From Isoetes taiwanensis (taxonomy: Eukaryota; Streptophyta; Lycopodiopsida; Isoetales; Isoetaceae), in the NCBI GenBank assembly GCA_021234155.1, contig JAJEKV010000066.1, positions 3,227,457 through 3,291,456 of the forward strand: a stretch of DNA of 64,000 nucleotides. The letters are read 5' to 3'. The first letter of the stretch is position 1. The number at the start of each line of letters is the position of its first letter. The notes under the pieces are model-generated. The model did not search any database, was not told the origin of the DNA, and was given only the letters and a program-made list of their open reading frames with translations. Of this stretch, positions 59,104 through 64,000 are shown in pieces. The translations under genes were made by a program, and so were the position numbers.

Positions 59104-62100
59104 TTAGTACCCAACGTTAGGATTGGCCGAGGCAGCAGATGGAACACCCAAACCAGAGGCATGTGCACTTGCAACTTCTGCATTAGTAGCCTCATATGTT
59201 GTGGGTGGCTGGTGTCCTTGTTCATCATTTAACTTGACCAGTTCATCTATCTTTTTAAACTGCCAAGGCCATCGAGTATTGTAGAGAAATTGGCGCAGGT
59301 CAAAACGATTGTCTTCCGGAGAATAATTCTGAAATAAATAAAAGAAATGTGTTAGGTAAACAAAGATTTCTGTTAAAATACGAGAGACACACACAAAAAA
59401 ACTAAAAGATCATGCTGATCGACATTAAAGTTTTCATAACATGTTTATAGACATCTATTGCCTAAAGGAGTCTAATGGCACATCCCCAAAGACATGCAGA
59501 CAACCTATGTGGTCATTACACATTACAACATCTTTAGCTATTATGAACAGTAACTATTACAAAACAGAAAATGTAATTTACAGAGACCTCTGCATGGTAA
59601 GAGGGTGTAAGAGTTGTCATTTTGTGCCGATTGATGGAATAGTAACGGAAGAAATCTTTGACCTTCATGGCAACTTCGGCTGGCTTCAATTTTCCACTCC
59701 AGCGGTGGCATAGATGCTGGAAGGGCTAACATATATAAGCATCACCTGGCAATTCAAATCATCAAATTTAGCTGGTCACAAGTTTCATTTTGCACCTGGA
59801 ACATGGAAACTGGTCCGCAGTGGAAGACCTTTCGCAAGCGTCCATACATAGAAAGTTCGTCATAAGTCATGCCCATGTCTGCTTCATCAGTCTGATCAAC
59901 ACAAGATGAGGTAAGCTTATAACCATAAAGATTGAATAAAAAGAATCTAAACAGGATTGCCTGAGAATAATTCTCCCTTATTGGTTCTAGCTCAGCAGTT
60001 GGAGGAGCAGCTTCAACTTCAGCCAAGGACGAGTAGCCCAGGTGATTAGCACCCCAGCGCAAAAAAGACCGTAAATCCTGCTTGCTAATGCCACCAATTG
60101 GGTTTATATCTGCTGAACTGCAATCATACTACCGACAACAAGAATACAGTTTATTCAGAACCAATGCTTACATAACTGAAGAACCATTAAAAAGAGCAGT
60201 AATTTTTAAAGTATATTTCAATAGTTCAAGAAACTAACCTTTGTCAGATATCCACGTAGGCCCTCATCTACATTGGCAGCACCTAAGACAAGAAAGAACC
60301 CAGGCTTGCTCCTGACCCACGGAAGGAGGGAGGCTAACATATAAGTAATCACCATGCGGACACGTGCTTGTAAGTTTTGCAGTGCCAAATTTTCTGCCAC
60401 TGTCCCTCCATCAACCTGTTACAGGAAAGGAAATACATCAATTTGTTCTGGCATAGGACTGCATAAAGTACAGGTATAAAAGTATATCAGGAAGAGGATG
60501 ACAGTGATGGATTAACGTTGATTGTTTAATAATTAGTTCATCACGCAGCATGCCAAGAGAAATTATGTCTTTAAAGACAACTGACATAATAATCAAAACT
60601 TCAAATGACCTATCACAATTTGTCAACTAAGTAGATAACTCTACCTTGTAGCGGAGACATTTGCCTGTTATTGAAACAAATAATGATACAAGTGCAGAAA
60701 CCACTGTATCAATTTTTACATCCAAATGACATGCTCCAATTTGTTCAGATAGATGCCTTGCTCTGCTGCGTGTAGCTTCTGAACTAAACCAATGATCATG
60801 ACAATGTGAAAACGTTTCATTAGGATTCCTAACTACAGAGAAAAGACATCAATTGAGTTTTGGTGGTATTGGTTTTTTTTTTTTTTTTTTGGGTTTGGAC
60901 ACAACACAAAAGAGCTAATAAATATTCATGATATTTCATGCTCACTATTCGGACGTCCTTTTCCATTTACACCTTATGCATGAGCAAAGCAAATGTGTTG
61001 GTAGCTAAAAAAAGTTCTGCCAAACAGACTGGTGATGTTGTACTGCTGACTTCATATTGTTCTACCAGCCATTTCCTAAGATCCTAAAACGATGCAGAAG
61101 CTCTTTGGTTCTGTTCCACTATGTCACCAAAATTCTGATGAACAAACATATACCAAGTCTCTTTATGCAGAAGGCAGACACTTTCCACAACACCATCAAC
61201 TGTTTGAGAGTGTAAAAAGAATTTACCTGTTTTCAGACCCCAAATATACTGTACTGAACAACCGATGTGCAAGTTCGTTGGCACTCTTTGGCAACTCACT
61301 ATTTATATAATTTCCAATACGCATCACATCAGACTGCGCTTGAAAATCACCTTCTTCCAGGCCTGAATTTAAGCTCAGCACAGCTTGTTATAGAAAGGAA
61401 ATATGATGGCATCTATTACCTTTCATGACAAGCTGACACATGCAGCCAACAATTGCCACAACGGACAGTGGTAACAGTTGCACCACTGCGTCGCAGATAA
61501 TCCCACAACCAACAAGCTGGACCAAACGCTATCTCTTCTTCTGGCAGATGGTACTTAACCTTTACATGGATAAACAAATCATAAACAAAGACAATCATTT
61601 TGCTCATAGAGATAATGTTTACAGGCAGAATGGACACCAAGACTGTCCAAATAAGAATACAACACTAATGATGGATAACATCGCAGATGGCAATTAACCT
61701 TTATATGGATAGGCAAACCATAAATAAAGACGATGACTATGACCTTTCAGTAAAAAAATTTAATACATACAAATTGCACATACCAGTAAAGTAAATAAGG
61801 AAAATGAATGCAACTTACCAGTATCGGCATCGATGGGACAACACTAAGAAAGTCTTTGATATTTGAAAGACAAAAGTCAGCCTGTACAGAAGGAATGAAT
61901 GGTTGCTGACTGGCCTGCTCTCTGAGGCTGCTTATAGAACCCCTGTAACTTTTCACCTATATCAACATTTTAGGTAAAATTCATGAATCTGTTTGTCAGC
62001 ATGTGAGTAACTCTAAAACTTCTTCCATACATACTGCATCCAAGTCAACACAAGCAACAAAGACTTCAACATCATGAAGCGAAAATTGAGATCCTTGTGC

Positions 62101-63965
62101 AACAACATCACCATTGACAACAATACAAGCACAACCATCTGCAGAGATTGGGATGAAAAGAGCAATGCTAGATCCTTCTTAAATACTGCTAGAAATCAGT
62201 GCAATTTGTACTACTCTGAGAGTTGTAAACAAATGTTTTATGTAAATAGGAATCTATAGATATAAGAAATTTTACCAAAATAGAGACGTCCACCATCACA
62301 CCCTTGTTGATTTGCATAGAGATATATGCCACCAGATTTGCCAGTGCCACCTTGTATGACCTCTAGCCTTTTGTTCAATTTCCGTAGCTGATAATGGCTT
62401 CCACTCCCATTTGCAAATATTTCGACACCATTTAGAGCAAGTGGGACATGTGGCGAAGCTGGAGTAAACAGCTCCTCACATGTCTCTGCTGCAAGGGCTC
62501 TGCAGTCATATAGTCAATAGGACAAATGTATAGTCAATGTTAGTCACTATTCGGACAAGTTTTTTTTAACAAAGCAACTTGAGAGTCATAAGTGTCATGG
62601 AAAGTGATATATGCATCTCCAAATGGTGCTTTTTGCTGAGAATTAACAGATCTTATTACTTCTGGAAGTTCTAGCTCTACCAGCTCATAATGGTGCTTCC
62701 AGGAGGAGAACCATCTAAGTTCGCGGTAATTGCCATCGTTTGCCATAAACTTTTTAGGACGAACTAAGAGAATCTGTCCATCAAGGCAAAAGACTCGTGC
62801 ATTATAACAAACACCACCTTGTTCCACTGGCATTCCAATGTCGCATACAATCTCATACGTCAAATTGGAAGATAATATATCCGCAAGTCATTCCCACCTG
62901 TTAAGAGAAAGGAGTAATAAAAATATGTCACGCACATAGTTGTAAATATGGAGAGGCAAAAGATTACATTACAAGATAGTCCAGATGGCAATATAACATA
63001 AACTATAACTGCAAAGCAAGTTACTGTTACTCAGAGAGTCGTTAATACCCGCAAGAATTTGTGGAAGTGAAACAAAACTTGCTTTAAAAGAAATGAATTA
63101 TCTGTAATGTCTGCTCTGCCTCTGCTGCAACGTCTTCCCAACAACCTAAGCAAAAGTTTAAGACAAGGGGTCCCAGAATACTCCATTGACCTACCCCTAG
63201 GCTCATACTGGAGATAGATGCAATGCATGTTTTGCCTGTGTAACATCTCTTCCATTTGAGAAATATTTCAGCACAAAAGAACTTTTGTATATAACTATGT
63301 TTCCCTTCCATTAGATTAAGTTTAATAGCCACGAAATAGCTGATATCTCTATCATGGTTGATATGGTTGGCATGATAGTAAAATAGCTTGCTACTTACAT
63401 GGCCATGTTGGACGTACACTGGCCTTCCTATTCTGTCTGGCGCAGAACGACCGACATGTAGGAAAACATTATCCTTGGTTGGACCACCTTTAGGACACTT
63501 CTATCTATAATTCAATTTAGTAATGTAATTTTTTATATAAACACTTGGTAAGACTCTCAAATTTTGTAGGAATGTATCATGTTCTTCAATTTTAAAGATA
63601 ATAGAAGACGAAAGTTATGCATTGGAGCTGCATTCTTAAAGAGTACTCTTCGTTTCTTATATGCAATCGTATCTCCTCTTTCACTATTTATGAATTGTTT
63701 GCTTATATCGAAGCATGTACCTAATCATAAATACAGTATAGAAATTGAATCAAAACGAAAATACAACTTACGCATGAATGCAGGTGTCTTGTTCCAAAAA
63801 ATGATCCTCGCAGCCATAGCCAGTAATTTCAAGCTCGGGTCCAACGCGGAAGGTAGCCCCTTGCCTGCGAGCTCGATCTATGGACTCCTTGATACGCTTA
63901 AGATTGCCATCAAAATCCATAGCCCATTGGTTGAGGCTGCAGGTTGCCACTTTTACCAGCCTCAT
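59104..63965 (-). pseudogene. NADS: Glutamine-dependent NAD synthetase, thirteen exons, apparently inactivated
   Basis: Family function: last step of NAD synthesis, amidating nicotinic acid adenine dinucleotide with ammonia from glutamine, using ATP. Exons: 63772-63965, 62592-62897, 62276-62499, 62035-62138, 61819-61956, 61420-61559, 61227-61362, 60645-60783, 60239-60415, 59961-60128, 59796-59891, 59588-59716, 59104-59328. Glutaminase residues are present: Glu46 in [11 protein letters not shown], Lys in RPKKF, Cys in ETCEELF. Lesions: TGA at 62,888-62,890 (codon 68, where relatives have Cys); exon 2 donor GT changed to TT at 62,591; and 16 bases (61,463-61,478) in place of 45 in exon 6, removing the SGGADS ATP-binding loop and shifting frame by 29. 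Without these the length would be about 734 residues, normal for the family. Intron 10 uses a GC donor. The ATG sits 35 bases from the window edge. Confidence 0.9.
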
Positions 63966-64000
63966 TCTGGCAAATCCGGTGCTCTCAGTTCCAGATCCTA

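Noticed and set aside
1-64000. CRISPR arrays, operons, Shine-Dalgarno sites
   Set aside because: The window is eukaryotic; tandem arrays present are minisatellites without spacer-repeat structure.

Overview
This window is nuclear DNA of a land plant. The evidence is three intron-containing genes with plant-type proteins, 5'UTR-type splicing, and nested LTR retrotransposons, one of them primed by initiator tRNA-Met. The lineage cannot be fixed from sequence alone. Short introns and a retrotransposon whose Gag looks more like the fungal/vertebrate Sushi-type than the usual angiosperm type leave a non-seed plant possible (inference only).

Layout. 0-1.2 kb: satellite-like tandem repeat. 2.6-11.6 kb: strongly strand-asymmetric DNA (pyrimidine-rich to about 5.56 kb, then purine-rich), with minisatellites and dispersed hairpin-bearing repeats. 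15.2-16.75 kb: a four-exon eIF4A gene (minus). 17-30 kb: mostly non-genic, with a TIR element (22.93-23.71 kb), a decayed endonuclease-domain fragment (26.3-27.2 kb), a 5'-truncated LINE reverse transcriptase (28.6-29.7 kb, minus) and a tRNA-like SINE head. 30.4-51.2 kb: a nested retrotransposon complex. 53.4-55.7 kb: phosphoacetylglucosamine mutase (minus, nine exons). 59.1-64 kb: glutamine-dependent NAD synthetase (minus, thirteen exons), which looks like a pseudogene.

The main discovery is the inner element of the nest. An old plus-strand Ty3/gypsy element (gag-protease at 30.4-31.9 kb, RT at 45.1-46.2 kb, RNase H-integrase at 49.5-51.2 kb) is split by a 13,163-bp minus-strand chromovirus at 31,926-45,088. 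That chromovirus has two LTRs of the same measured length, a 5-bp target duplication ATGCC, a tRNA-iMet primer site and a polypurine tract. Between its primer site and its gag it carries a histone H3 gene. The reading frame opens with the exact H3 tail peptide MARTKQTARK, continues through a long acidic low-complexity linker, and ends in a complete H3 histone fold with the normal H3 C-terminus. The same element encodes an integrase with a C-terminal chromodomain, the class of module that reads methylated H3 tails. An LTR retrotransposon carrying its own histone H3 beside a chromodomain integrase is, to my knowledge, undescribed.

A second insertion (46,241-49,539) splits the outer RT. It is bounded on both sides by long (TTC)n tracts and by an apparent TTCTAT duplication.

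The three cellular genes all carry lesions. eIF4A has a poly-T frame problem that may be spliced around at a cost of six residues. AGM1 has a one-base frameshift in exon 6. NAD synthetase has a nonsense codon, a lost splice donor and a 29-base loss that removes its ATP-binding SGGxDS loop. The single-base lesions could be assembly error. The NAD synthetase set is best read as true gene decay.
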